Shown: positions 11,310 to 23,605 of the stretch, piece by piece
Layout: every line of letters starts with the position of its first letter
Position numbering within the stretch: position 1 is the stretch's first letter
Source: Sinonovacula constricta
Taxonomy: Eukaryota > Mollusca > Bivalvia > Cardiida > Solecurtidae
Direction of reading: 5' to 3'
DNA length: 64,000 bases
Assembly: GCA_007844125.1 (NCBI GenBank)
Contig: CM017563.1
Span: forward strand, 30,308,328 to 30,372,327
The notes under the pieces: generated by a model
Database searches by the model: none
Seen by the model: the letters and a program-made list of their open reading frames with translations, nothing else
Told to the model about the DNA's origin: nothing
Made by a program: the position numbers and the translations under genes

Positions 11310-12542
11310 TTGGGTACTAGAAGAAAAGACCAAAACGAGGGTACGAAAGGTTAATAGATGAGTGTTCCACTGACTATGCTTTATCTACTTGGCTGAGATA
11401 TTTGCAATATCCCAGGCCTCACTACCTTCAGTGGCTCTAATCCAATTATGACAATCACCATTTGTATCATTTCAGCATCTCAGTCTAAAGTTACATCACA
11501 CGTTCAGAAAAGAATGGTGCAATATGTATTTAGATTTAGATCACTGAGTTGTATTGTTGATGGAATTAAAAAAACTGGGAGTTCTTTTTGAACTCAGTAC
11601 ATTTTTTTTTAATGAATAACAGGGTTAAACTTACACCACTCAAACAGTGCTTTTAGCGCTTTGATTTTTGTTAAACTTTTTGGCCTGGTGTATGATCCCT
11701 GCTACATTTAACACTTAGTCTGCCATATTTGCTAAAACCCATACTAAGTATTTCGCTTATGGCTACATTTGTAGGTTAATATATTTTTTTAATCGATACA
11801 TTTCAGCAAACACTGTAGATCCAGATCAGACAATTCCAGCTGGGTGCAGGCTGATCCAGCTCTACACTTTTTTTACTAAGCTTGATCAGTTTAAGCTTAA
11901 TAATCATTGTATAATGCTGCAGAGTGTGGATTGTATCAATATTTTTTTTTTTATTAAATGACATAAAAAATTGGTGATAATCATGAGTAAGAGTATTATC
12001 TCAACATGGTAATGAGTACTAATGACAAAAGTTATTTTTTTGAGTCATAAGAGGAATCCTCTTATTTAAATTGTAACCTCCATGTTGGCTGGGTATTTGA
12101 CATCTACTTGCTTTAGTAATACTATTTTTCTTAAATATTTTGAATGTTCCATACTGCAACATTGATTTAATATTATATTTTATGGAAAATGATTAAACGA
12201 AAATAGACATTTACCATAAAAATGAGAATATAAAGAGAGATAACTTGTAAATTCCATCACCAATCAGATTTACTCCCCTTCTCTGCTGCTTGTTATGTTA
12301 TTAATGTATTGACGATATAAATGCATAGACCTTTTTAGCATGTTTTTGAAGTACTCTTGACTTGGAAATGTATTCATGTGAAGTATGAGAAAGAAAATAT
12401 TGAAAAAAGGTGTTTGTTTATTATTTATAATACTATATTAATTGAAACAGGAAAAGAAAAATTAATTACAATTACTTTGTCAAGAGTAAAAAACCGCTAG
12501 CCCTGATCACTGGGTTAGAGTCTGAATATGGGGTTAACAACA
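11310..12542. other. Intergenic stretch, nothing recognised
   Basis: AT-rich sequence without a supported gene. It leads directly into the 35-bp array. Confidence 0.5.
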
Positions 12543-14852
12543 TTCTGAGGAGAGCTGTCAGCTGACATTCAGCTTCCTTTTGATGAGAGTTGTTAGCTGA
12601 CCTACAGCTTTTATCTGAGGAGAGCTTTCAAATGACAGCTTTCGTATGAGGAGAGTCTTTATCTGAAATTAAGCTTACTTTTGAGGAGAGCTTTCAGCTG
12701 ACATTCAACTTACATATGAAAAGAGCTTTTCAGCTGACCTCCAGCGTCCTTTAGTTTTAAGCTGACCTATAGTTCCTATTAGAAGAGAGCCTATAGCTGA
12801 TCTACTGCTCTTATGTAAGAATAGCTTTGAGCTGACCTCCAGCTTCCTTTTGATGAGAACCTTAGCTGACCTACAGCTTTCATCTGATGAGAGCTTTCAG
12901 CTGACCTACAGCTTTCATCTGATGAGAGCTTTCAGCTGACCTACAGCTTTCATTTGATGAGAGTTTTCATCTGACCTACAGCTTCCATTTGATGAGAGCT
13001 TTCATCTGACCTACAGCTTTCATCTGATGAGAGCTTTCAGCTGACCTACAGCTTTCATTTGATGAGAGTTTTCAGCTGACCTACAGCTTTCATCTGATGA
13101 GAGCTTTCAGCTGACCTACAGCTTTCATTTGATGAGAGTTTTCAGCTGACCTACAGCTTTCACCTGATGAGAGTTTTCATCTGACCTACAGCTTTCATTT
13201 GATGAGAGCTTTCAGCTGACCTACAGCTTTCATTCTGATGAGAGCTTTCAGCTGAACTACAGCTTTCATTTGATGAGAGTTTTCATCTGACCTACAGCTT
13301 TCATCTGATGAGAGTTTTCATCTGACCTACAGCTTTCACCTGATGAGAGTTTTCAGCTGACCTACAGCTTTCATTTGATGAGAGCTTTCATCTGACCTAC
13401 AGCTTTCATTTGATGAGAGTTTTCATCTGACCTACAGCTTTCATTTGATGAGAGTATTCAGCTGACCTACAGCTTTCATCCTGATGAGAGTTTTCAGCTG
13501 ACCTACAGCTTTCATTTGATGAGAGTTTTCATCTGACCTACAGCTTTCATCTGATGAGAGCTTTCAGCTGACCTACAGCTTTCATTTGATGAGAGTTTTC
13601 ATCTGACCTACAGCTTTCATCTGATGAGAGCTTTCAGCTGACCTACAGCTTTCATTTGATGAGAGTTTTCAGCTGACCTACAGCTTTCATCTGATGAGAG
13701 CTTTCAGCTGACCTACAGCTTTTATCTGATGAGAGCTTTCAGCTGACCTACAGCTTTCATTTGATGAGAGTTTTCATCTGACCTACAGCTTTCATCTGAT
13801 GAGAGTTTTCAGCTGACCTACAGCTTTCATCTGATGAGAGCTTTCAGCTGACCTACAGCTTTCATCTGATGAGAGCTTTCAGCTGACCTACAGCTTTCAT
13901 CTGATGAGACTTTTCATCTGACCTACAGCTTTCATCTGATGAGAGCTTTCAGCTGACCTACAGCTTTCATTTGATGAGAGTATTCAGCTGACCTACAGCT
14001 TTCATCTGATGAGAGCTTTCAGCTGACCTACAGCTTTCATCTGATGAGAGCTTTTAGCTGACCTACAGCTTTCATCTGATGAGAGTTTTCAGCTGACCTA
14101 CAGCTTTCATCTGATGAGAGCTTTCAGCTGACCTACAGCTTTCATTTGATGAGAGTTTTCATCTGACCTACAGCTTTCATTTGATGAGAGTTCTCATCTG
14201 ACCTACAGCTTTCATTTGATGAGCTTTCATTTGATGAGAGTTTTCATCTGACCTACAGCTTTCATCTGATGAGAGTTTTCAGCTGACCTACAGCTTTCAT
14301 CTGATGAGAGCTTTCAGCTGACCTACAGCTTTCATTTGATGAGAGTTTTCATCTGACCTACAGCTTTCATTCTGATGAGAGCTTTCAGCTGACCTACAGC
14401 TTTCATTTGATGAGAGTTTTCATCTGACCTACAGCTTTCATTTGATGAGAGTTTTCATCTGACCTACAGCTTTCATCTGATGAGAGCTTTCAGCTGACCT
14501 ACAGCTTTCATTTGATGAGAGTTTTCATCTGACCTACAGCTTTCATCTGATGAGAGCTTTCAGCTGACCTACAGCTTTCATTTGATGAGAGTTTTCATCT
14601 GACCTACAGCTTTCATCTGATGAGAGCTTTCAGCTGACCTACAGCTTTCATTTGATGAGAGTTTTCAGCTGACCTACAGCTTTCATCTGATGAGAGCTTT
14701 CAGCTGACCTACAGCTTTCATTTGATGAGAGTTTTCAGCTGACCTACAGCTTTCACCTGATGAGAGTTTTCATCTGACCTACAGCTTTCATCTGATGAGA
14801 GTTTTTATCTGACCTACAGCTTTCTTTTGAGGAAATCTTCCAGCTGACCTAT
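12543..14852. repeat. 35-bp satellite array, about 66 copies
   Basis: The unit is CTGATGAGAGCTTTCAGCTG plus ACCTACAGCTTTCAT. The first 300 bp and the last unit are diverged, the middle is homogeneous, the usual pattern for unequal exchange. Two linked variants (CTTTCAGCTG with CATTTGATG, and TTTTCATCTG with CATCTGATG) alternate over long stretches, giving a 70-bp higher-order period. Within the unit GCTTTCATCTGATGAGAGC is an imperfect dyad. Rare indels occur (for example near 13233, 13480 and 14220), so there is no long reading frame. Confidence 0.95.
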
Positions 14853-15119
14853 ATTGCATCGGTGGAGGTACTTAGTTATTCACCTGGGCGTTTTTCCACC
14901 TACCGTATAATAGCTACAATGGGCAATTATGATACATACAATTTTTTTGCTTGCCTTAATATGAAAAACAACAACAACACGATTGATTGCCCATTGGTTC
15001 TTAAATCAGCGCGAGGTGTAGTTAAGGACATGCGAAATACTTGGACAGGTTTACTGTAACTTGTTTATAGGCAGCTTACACAATCGGAACTCCTCGGGTA
15101 ATTCCGTCCTCGGGACAAT
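14853..15119. other. Unique spacer between two satellite arrays
   Basis: A 267-bp segment separates the arrays. It contains a 65-codon + frame (14862-15059) with no recognisable domain and, at the right end, paired CCTCGGG words (AACTCCTCGGGTAATTCC, GTCCTCGGGAC) just before the 43-bp array. Confidence 0.5.
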
Positions 15120-17502
15120 CACCCAGATTGATGCTACATTGTAATATCTCGACAATGTTAAGCACCCAGATTGATGCTACATTGTAATATCACGACAATG
15201 TTAAGCACCCAGATTGATGCTACATTGTAATATCTCGACAATGTTAAGCACCCAGATTGATGCTACATTGTAATATCCCGACAATGTTAAGCACCCAGAT
15301 TGATGCTACATTGTAATATCTCGACAATGTTAAGCACCCAGATTGATGCTACATTGTAATATCTCGACAATGTTAAGCACCCAGATTGATGCTACATTGT
15401 AATATCCCGACAATGTTAAGCACCCAGATTGATGCTACATTGTAATATCTCGACAATGTTAAGCACCCAGATTGAGGCTTCATTGTAATATCCCGACAAT
15501 GTTAAGCACCCAGATTGAGGCTTCATTGTAATATCTCGACAATGTTAAGCACCCAGATTGAGGCTTCATTGTAATATCCCGACAATGTTAAGCACCCAGA
15601 TTGAGGCTTCATTGTAATATCCCGACAATGTTAAGCACCCAGATTGATGCTACATTGTAATATCCGGACAATGTTAAGCACCCATATTGATGCTTCATTG
15701 TAATATCCCGACAATGTTAAGCACCCAGATTGATGTTACATTGTAATATCTTGACAATGATAAGCACCCATATTGATGCTTCATTGTAATATCCCGACAA
15801 TGTTAAGCACCCAGATTGATGTTACATTGTAATATCTCGACAATGATAAGCACCCAGATTGATGCTACATTGTAATATCCCGACAATGTTAAGCACCCAG
15901 ATTGATGTTACATTGTAATATCTCGACAATGTTAAGCACCCAGATTGATGCTACATTGTAACATCCCGACAATGTTAAGCACCCAGATTGAGGCTTCATT
16001 GTAACATCCCGACAATGTTAAGCACCCAGATTGATGCTACATTGTAATATCCCGACAATGTTAAGCACCCAGGTTGATGCTACATTGTAATATCCCGACA
16101 ATGTTAAGCACCCAGATTGATGCTACATTGTAATATCCCGACAATGTTAAGCACCCAGATTGATGCTTCATTGTAATATCTCGACAATGTTAAGCACCCA
16201 GATTGATGCTACATTGTAACATCCCGACAATGTTAAGCACCCAGATTGATGCTACATTGTAATATCCCGACAATGTTAAGCACCCAGATTGATGCTACAT
16301 TGTAATATCTCGACAATGATAAGCACCCATATTGATGCTTCATTGTAATATCCCGACAATGTTAAGCACCCAGATTGATGCTACATTGTAATATCCCGAC
16401 AATGTTAAGCACCCAGATTGATGCTACATTGTAATATCCCGACAATGTTAAGCACCCAGATTGATGCTACATAGTAATATCCCGACAATGTTAAGCACCC
16501 AGATTGATGCTTCATTGTAATATCCCGACAATGTTAAGCACCCAGATTGATGCTACATTGTAATATCTCGACAATGTTAAGCACCCAGATTGATGCTACA
16601 TTGTAATATCCCGACAATGTTAAGCACCCAGATTGATGCTACATTGTAATATCCCGACAATGTTAAGCACCCAGATTGATGCTACATTGTAATATCCCGA
16701 CAATGTTAAGCACCCAGATTGATGCTACATAGTAATATCCCGACAATGTTAAGCACCCAGATTGATGCTACATTGTAATATCCCGACAATGTTAAGCACC
16801 CAGATTGATGCTACATTGTAATATCCCGACAATGTTAAGCACCCAGATTGATGCTTCATTGTAATATCCCGACAATGTTAAGCACCCAGATTGATGCTAC
16901 ATTGTAATATCCCGACAATGATAAGCACCCATATTGATGCTACATTGTAATATCCCGACAATGTTAACCACCCAGATTGATGCTTCATTGTAATATCCCG
17001 ACAATGTTAAGCACCCAGATTGATGCTACATTGTAATATCCCGACAATGTTAAGCACCCAGATTGATGCTACATTGTAACATCCCGACAATGTTAAGCAC
17101 CCAGATTGATGCTACATTGTAATATCCCGACAATGTTAAGCACCCAGATTGATGCTACATTGTAATATCCCGACAATGTTAACCACCCAGATTGATGCTA
17201 CATTGTAATATCTCGACAATGATAAGCACCCAGATTGATGCTACATTGTAATATCCCGACAATGTTAAGCACCCAGATTGATGCTACATTGTAATATCCC
17301 GACAATGTTAAGCACCCAGATTGATGCTTCATTGTAATATCTCGACAATGATAAGCACCCAGATTGATGCTACATTGTAATATCCCGACAATGTTAAGCA
17401 CCCAGATTGATGCTACATTGTAATATCTCGACAATGTTAAGCACCCAGATTGATGCTACATTGTAATATCTCGACAATGTTAAGCACCCAGATTGATGCT
17501 AC
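15120..17502. repeat. 43-bp satellite array, about 55 copies
   Basis: The unit is CACCCAGATTGATGCTACAT plus TGTAATATCCCGACAATGTTAAG split across the period. Variants are limited (CCC/CTC before GACAATG, GCTACATT/GCTTCATT, ATGTTAAG/ATGATAAG), and unit length is almost constant. ACATTGT and ACAATGT face each other across a 9-bp loop in every unit. The minus-strand 78-codon frame at 17198-17434 is simply the repeat. Confidence 0.95.
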
Positions 17503-18640
17503 TTAAAAATAATAAATCGTACCTTGGTCTCTCGTTGAAATATACTTACTTCAAGCTTTGACAACCTATTTTAGAGATTTCAACAAGGAAGACCGTATTT
17601 TTGGAACTTTCAAATTAATAACAACAAACAACAACAGCAAACACAACCAAAAGTTGTGGTAGAATAGTGGAACTCATATAGTCATGCGAAATTTAGAATG
17701 TTATTTTCGTGAATGATCTCACAGACTGTAAGTAAGTGCATACAAAGTTTGACGTTTATTACGTACGGCTTGAGCAGTTTAAAAAATGTACTATACTGTT
17801 GAACTAAAAACGGTAAAAATGTTAGAAAACGTAGGATAACTTTCGATCCTCCCAGGATCGACATCATTTGAGGAGAGTTTTACAGAATTGTATAAGAGGT
17901 AGTTATTTTGTGCCATAATTTACAGGAGTTCGAAAAGATTAAAAATGCAAAGTTGAACAACTGTGTTCAAGTTTCTTTAATAGTAGTTAGTTTCTATGTT
18001 TTGATTCATATCTTAATCTGTTTACCTAATAATGATGACCATGTTTAAGTATGTAGTTTTGATATATTACCACAACCTCGTCACAATGTTCGCTGAAGAT
18101 ACTACTTGCAAACACGACGTCTGTTGACCCCTACAAATCATTTCAAGTTTCAAAATCGCAATTTACGATTTAAACTATTAACGAATTGCAAACAATAATA
18201 ACTCAATGTTTCTTGGCACAATTTTTGCAAAATAAGAAATTTAAATTCAAATGAAACCCCAAATTACCACGCCAAAGTGACATGTGGTTCTAATGATTTA
18301 TGTTAAATGCCATAAATACAACGATATGTCATAAATATGTGCACTTTTCTTTGAAATGCAGTTTACAAAATAATTATGATGCTGCCATTTCTTAAGTCAT
18401 TATATTTTTTAAATTGGATAAAATGGTATTTAAAAGTCGTATGTTTTTAATATTTAAAGAAATTCATTGTTAAGTTGGTTTACTTATTCGGTGAATCACG
18501 AAAAAAACAACCCCAAACAACTGTCGATGATATAAGATTGATTTGTTAGCTAGCTAAAAGAGCAAGAGGTGAAGCAAGTACAGTGTGTGAAGGAAGCTTA
18601 AAATAGATAGGTGTTGAATATTACCCAAATTAGTTCATAG
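17503..18640. other. Intergenic stretch, nothing recognised
   Basis: AT-rich, non-repetitive DNA between the 43-bp array and the LINE remnant. No supported gene. Confidence 0.5.
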
Positions 18641-18679
18641 ATCCGGGATCTGGAGGAGAATGGAGACTGATCTAACAAT

Positions 18680-18993
18680 GTGTCAACATTTCATACAAAA
18701 AGCTTAAGAATTCATCCTATCTTCTGACCGCGTACAATCTCAAAGAAGGAACTGTTGGAGTTATGTGATCTGGACTACAATAATGCGAAGACGATGGATG
18801 TAAAATGGTCCCATTATCTGAGGGCGGAATGATTATATCCCCAAAACAGCCTTCCACTGGAAACCTTATGTGTAAAACTCATGAATGCAGGGAACCATAC
18901 GTGAAACCATAGCTGGCGAACAATAACAAGGCCGGCGGAAGACAGTCACTGGTGGCAAACCTTCATTGCTGCCCTAAATGCCATACGGCATAA
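18680..18993 (+). pseudogene. Decayed LINE ORF2 C-terminal remnant
   Basis: The first frame reads VSTFHTKSLRIHPIF, stop, PRTISKKELLELCDLDYNNA and on through KWSHYLR to a further stop. After frameshifts IPKTAFHWKP, SWRTITRP and WWQTFIAALNAIRHNGQ, stop, appear in order. This succession (a PRTIS segment, a W-x-HxLR segment, an IPKTALHW-like segment, a WRRTI-like segment, an AALxAxRHNG end) is what I know from the C-terminus of mollusc and cnidarian non-LTR retrotransposon ORF2 proteins. At least two stops and two frameshifts make it dead. The reverse-transcriptase core is not present, as expected of a 5'-truncated copy. Clade not assigned. Confidence 0.7.
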
Positions 18994-19250
18994 TGGGCAG
19001 TGAGTAAGTTAAAATTGCCATGGCCATATCGAAGTCATCAGCGTTGGGTGACCTTGTTGTTAAGGTCATTTTCTCAAAAACTGATAACAGTTTTAACTTC
19101 AAACTTGGAATACTTGATCACCTTGATCAGCGGAATCTATACTCTTAGGGCAGGTGGTCCTAAAATTATTTTCGACACAGCAATGTCCCCTTTTGGACTT
19201 ATAAATGTCTGTGTCGGTTGATGTTTTTGTTATGGTTAGTAAGAGCTATC
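18994..19250 (+). repeat. Probable non-coding tail of a dispersed repeat
   Basis: Text such as GTGACCTTGTTGTTAAGGTC, ATTTTCTCAAAAACTGATAA and ATCACCTTGATCAG follows the LINE remnant and resembles common molluscan interspersed-repeat sequence. The 73-codon frame here has no domain. Confidence 0.35.
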
Positions 19251-19272
19251 ATGTTACTATTCAGCACTAAAA

Positions 19273-20481
19273 ACTATGGAACGCCGTGACTGTCTTATGT
19301 AATCGAATTGCATGTAATCCTGTTTATATAGCATGTTGTCTTGTTCACAGTATACGCTATCTTGTCTTATGAATGTGTTGTATTGTCAGACATAATGTTA
19401 TAATACCGAATCAGCCTGCTCTCCTGTAGAATCATTAAGACAACCTGCCAACCTAGTATGTTGTCTTGTCAAATACGTATGTTATCATGTACCAAGCATA
19501 AGCTTTCCTGTTCCGAGAACGTGATTTTTGTGTGAAAGGATCATGATATTATACCGACTCCAATGTGACATACTGTCTTATCAAGACATGTTGACTTATC
19601 AAAACGGCATAATTTCTTGTCAGAAGGGCATCTTGTCTTGTCAATACGAAATGACATCTTGTCAAAATAGCAAGCTGTCCTCTCAAACGGCATGTTTTCT
19701 TGTTAACAGATCATGGTATCTTGTCAGAATAGCATGCTATTCTCACGAAACGGTGTGTTGTCTTGTCAATAGATCATGATATCTTGTCAGAATAGCATGA
19801 TGTCCTCTCGAAACGGCATGTTGTCTTGTCAACAGAGCATGATTTCCTGTCAGAATAGCATGCTATTCTCACGAAACGGAGTATTGTCTTGTCAATAGAT
19901 CATGATATCTTGTTAGGATAGCATGCTGTCCTCTCGAAACGGCATGTTGTCTTGTCAACAGATCATGATATCTTTTCAAAACCGCAAAATGTCTTCTCGA
20001 AACTGCATATTGCCTTGTCAACTGACCATGACCGAATAACTTGTAGTTTGGACAAAGCAGCATGCTGTTTTGACAATCCAACAAGGCGTTTTGACTAGCC
20101 AACATGTCGATTTGATAAGTCAGCAAATGCGTTTTGACAAGTCAGCAAGGGGTTTTGACAAGACATTATGAATCGTTTTGACAAGTCAGTAATGCGTTTT
20201 AAAATACAGTAAATTGTTTTGACATGTAAACAAGGCGGCTTGACAATACAGCATGTCGTTGTGACAAGTCATTATGCTGATTTGGCAAGTCAGCATACCG
20301 TTTTGACAAGATGTCACAATGAATCGACAGGACAATAAGCCGAATCGGCAGAATACCATTTTGCTTTGACATGATAACATAACCATCAGACAAGATAGCT
20401 TGTCTTATGCGCAAAACATCATAGCGTATCAACAAGACATCATTCAATTCGATAACATCAGACAGCCATGGCGTTCCATAG
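19273..20481. mobile_element. Foldback-type element with inverted 21-bp minisatellite arms
   Basis: The ends are inverted repeats: left CTATGGAACGCCGTGACTGT, right (reverse complement) CTATGGAACGCCATGGCTGT, continuing inward with ATGTAATCGAATTG versus ATGTTATCGAATTG. From about 19320 to 20030 roughly 21-bp units ending in CTTGTC run on the + strand (for example GGCATCTTGTCTTGTC); from about 20040 to 20420 the same unit runs as its reverse complement (GACAAGTCAGCA). Conceptual translations of the two arms on opposite strands give the same motif (x-SCQ-xxxL-SCQ, 7 residues), which confirms the inversion. There is no transposase. No clear target duplication was found. Confidence 0.7.
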
Positions 20482-23400
20482 AGAACTATAGAACACACTG
20501 TATACTGACAGCATCCGTGTTTAAATTCTGTTAACTGGCAAATGTCAAATCTCGTAAATATGATAAACAACATTGTTACGATCTTTGCCGCAATAGAAGA
20601 TAAAAGCCAGCAACATACTTTAGATATCAACACATTTTACTAAACAAACAAATTATTAGAATATATAAATTAACAAACAGAACAATATATCATGTATGTC
20701 AAATAAAGTCGAAGCTGATCCATGTGCTGACAAATTTGTTTACTTTCTTAATGATATATTTTATATCAGCAATCAAATTATTTGTACATGTAGAAGCCTT
20801 AGTCAGATGATTAATTTCAATATGCCATTGCTCATGTAAGAGCTTTCGCTTTCTGTTTAACCAAGGGTCTGACTCGAGTTGTCGTTTAATACACACATTT
20901 ATTAAACGAGTTCAGGAAAAGAAATTGTAACCGAACTTATGACGAGTTTGATAAATGTTTGTATTAAATGATAACGAGTGTTACATTCTTTTTATCACAT
21001 GATTTTTATCGCCAACATACATTATTTTTTTACAACAATACTTGGTAAAACAGTTGTATGAGACGATCTGAATTATGACGACGTCGATGAGTCATTAGTA
21101 AAGAAAACTGTTTTACACGAGTGTAATATAACAAATTCTAGCACTATCAATATTTTACCTCTACAAACAAAGACGCGTTCTACTGTGATAAAATAAACGA
21201 TATATCACGGCATAAATCGGGACTATTGTTCTGCGATAGAATAGCTGTTCCATTATTTTCCCCTACTCTTTGCCGTATTGTTGACCATGCTGACATAGTG
21301 CGATAAGTTGTTCTTTTCGTTCACATGGCCTTCGTCTGAAACCTAACCCTAACTTGTAAAGCCCCCCCCCCCCCCCCCCCCCCCAAACACACACACTTTA
21401 AACAGATCAGCCAAACAAGGAAAACAATCTTACGACATTGCGTAACTTGTAGTTCACATTGTAGTTCCCTTTAAAGTCAAAATTGTTTTTGTAGAACGTG
21501 TTGTTAGAATGGAAATAGACCCATGGCCTTCGTGAATAAATTAATACGTATCTGAATCCGAAACCGCGATATATTGGGCGTTAGATCCCGCAAACTTAAA
21601 ATCTATTTCCTAATATGTAATGGTTGAACTAAATGGAAAACAAATGGAATCATATGATAAAAGACATTTATAAAATAATTGGCAGTTTTTACTTCTTGGT
21701 ATAATCTCACGTCACTTAAACTCTACTCTGTATTTGACATTGGATGTCCATTACATTTTGTCTGATATTATTTCTTTATTTTGTAATATAACTCAAGGTA
21801 ATAAGGTTGATGTCTTGTCTATCATCATTATGTAAAATTTGAAACCAATATTTTATTATGATCAATACACGTATTCAAACTGCCCTTCCATATAAGTCCA
21901 TAGAAGGGGTAATCAATATGATTGTACTCCAATATTGCTTGTGCATATGCTAAATTGTACATACATATTTAACACGCAGAAAATCACATCAAATGGATAT
22001 ATACTAGTAGTTTATAAAACCGATTTAAAATAAATTTACATAAAGTTGATAGATATATGTTTTATTTTGCGAAATATAGGAAAAAACTCTAAAAGGTTTC
22101 AATGAAGAATGTAAATTGATATTCTGTTCCCCATAGTTGACAGAAATAAGAGATAAATATTAGAAGACATAACATTTTAAGTTAAAAAGGTTTGTCTTCC
22201 AAAATCGGTAGGTGATCTTACAGACGAATGTTATTTCCTTTTAAATGTGATAAATCTGAAAGATGTTCCGTGAAAAAAAGACCACACTTCATAATACCAA
22301 CTATCGACAAAAATAACATTTATATCTGCAATATGACATGGTCTAAATTGATTTAGTACAGACTCTAAACGATTGATATAATTAAACTTGAACTTGTTGT
22401 ATTTAAAATAATGAACAATAAACCAAATAAGAAGTCGGTTGGTCGTTTGAAAGACAATCTTTAGTTCATAACATTTTTGCTAAGAATTTACAATCACATC
22501 TTCCATTTTCAGTTTTATAGTTTTATTCATTTTTTATTCTTATAACCGTTTACCATTTTTTACAGTTGCTTGTTGAATGCTTCATCGTCTACTTTCAATA
22601 TTATCTCTTACAAATGAACAAGACTATTATATAATATTATTATTTTGTAGAAACTATCAAAGTTGCAAGCATCTTTCAAGCTTCTTTCAAAAAGTATTGT
22701 CTGTCTTCCTTAGCCCCAATGTTTCAACTTTTTGCCTTGATTAAATTTTCTCAAAACATAAAGACACATACACCAAACATTGTACAATTTAAACACGATG
22801 TGAAATTGAAGGTCTATAATCACAACGAAGTTAAGGAAGTCCATTATCACGTCAGATAACAATGACTTCTGTCACCATTAAGGAAAAAAAAACGACATTG
22901 GGTTTGACGAGCGAGAATCGAACGAGATTATAATATTTTGAAATAGATTTAAAGATATTCATAATACCACTTACCCGATAAATTCTGAGGAATGCTAACA
23001 CTTTAGAAAAAACTGTTTTGATTTTTGTTATCAAACATTTATGTTACAATTATGTTACATTTTTACATTGACACCGATATTGTTGTAAACAAGCCAGTCT
23101 GAACACATTCGCTATTTCCGCCGATTCCCACTAAGCTCAGAATTGTAACTGGCCGAGGTGTTCCGAGTGTACATAAAAGTGATTTTCACAACTGTCACGT
23201 GATTCACGTGATTTTCATGCCGGCAGCGATTTTTTCAGTTCATCATTTAGATAATATACAATTTTAAAACATTTCCATCGAGACTTGGCCCAACAAAATG
23301 TTGGATATTAAATGGTTCTCTGTCATTACTTTGGCATTCAGGTGGAAAGTGACATTTCAATAAGTGTCCCCACCTAACCCTTATTATAATTAAGATCTAC

Positions 23401-23530
23401 ATTAAGATCTACTTATGCTAAAGTTATCATTGCAATTGCATGCTCTCTATCTAAATTCGTAACGCCAATTTTCTGAATTTAATCCAGTTCCCAATTTGTA
23501 ATATTTGTAATATTTATCATTATTGACGTT
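20482..23530. other. Intergenic stretch, no gene seen
   Basis: AT-rich DNA with a C23 homopolymer at 21362-21384 and no supported coding frame. Short frames at 20699-20896 and 22852-23034 (minus) show no domain. Confidence 0.5.
21362..21384. repeat. Poly-C tract, 23 bases
   Basis: An uninterrupted run of 23 C followed by AAACACACACAC. CCTAACCCTAAC lies just before it at 21342-21353. Length in the assembly may be unreliable. Confidence 0.9.
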
Positions 23531-23534
23531 TTAC

Positions 23535-23605
23535 TTTTAACTAGTGCAGCTGCAGACCAGTGTCTTAGAAATCAATTGTCGTGAGTTCAAACCTTATTGG
23601 AGGCA
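23535..23605 (+). pseudogene. Decayed tRNA-Thr copy
   Basis: The 3' half (TCGTGAGTTCAAACCTTATT and GGAGGCA) and the following TGTTTTCTTTTAATTT match the tRNA-Thr at 27107 and its trailer. The D arm is scrambled (CTAGTGCAGCTGCAGACCAG) and the anticodon stem no longer pairs. Shared trailer sequence suggests it arose by DNA duplication, not by reverse transcription. Confidence 0.7.
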
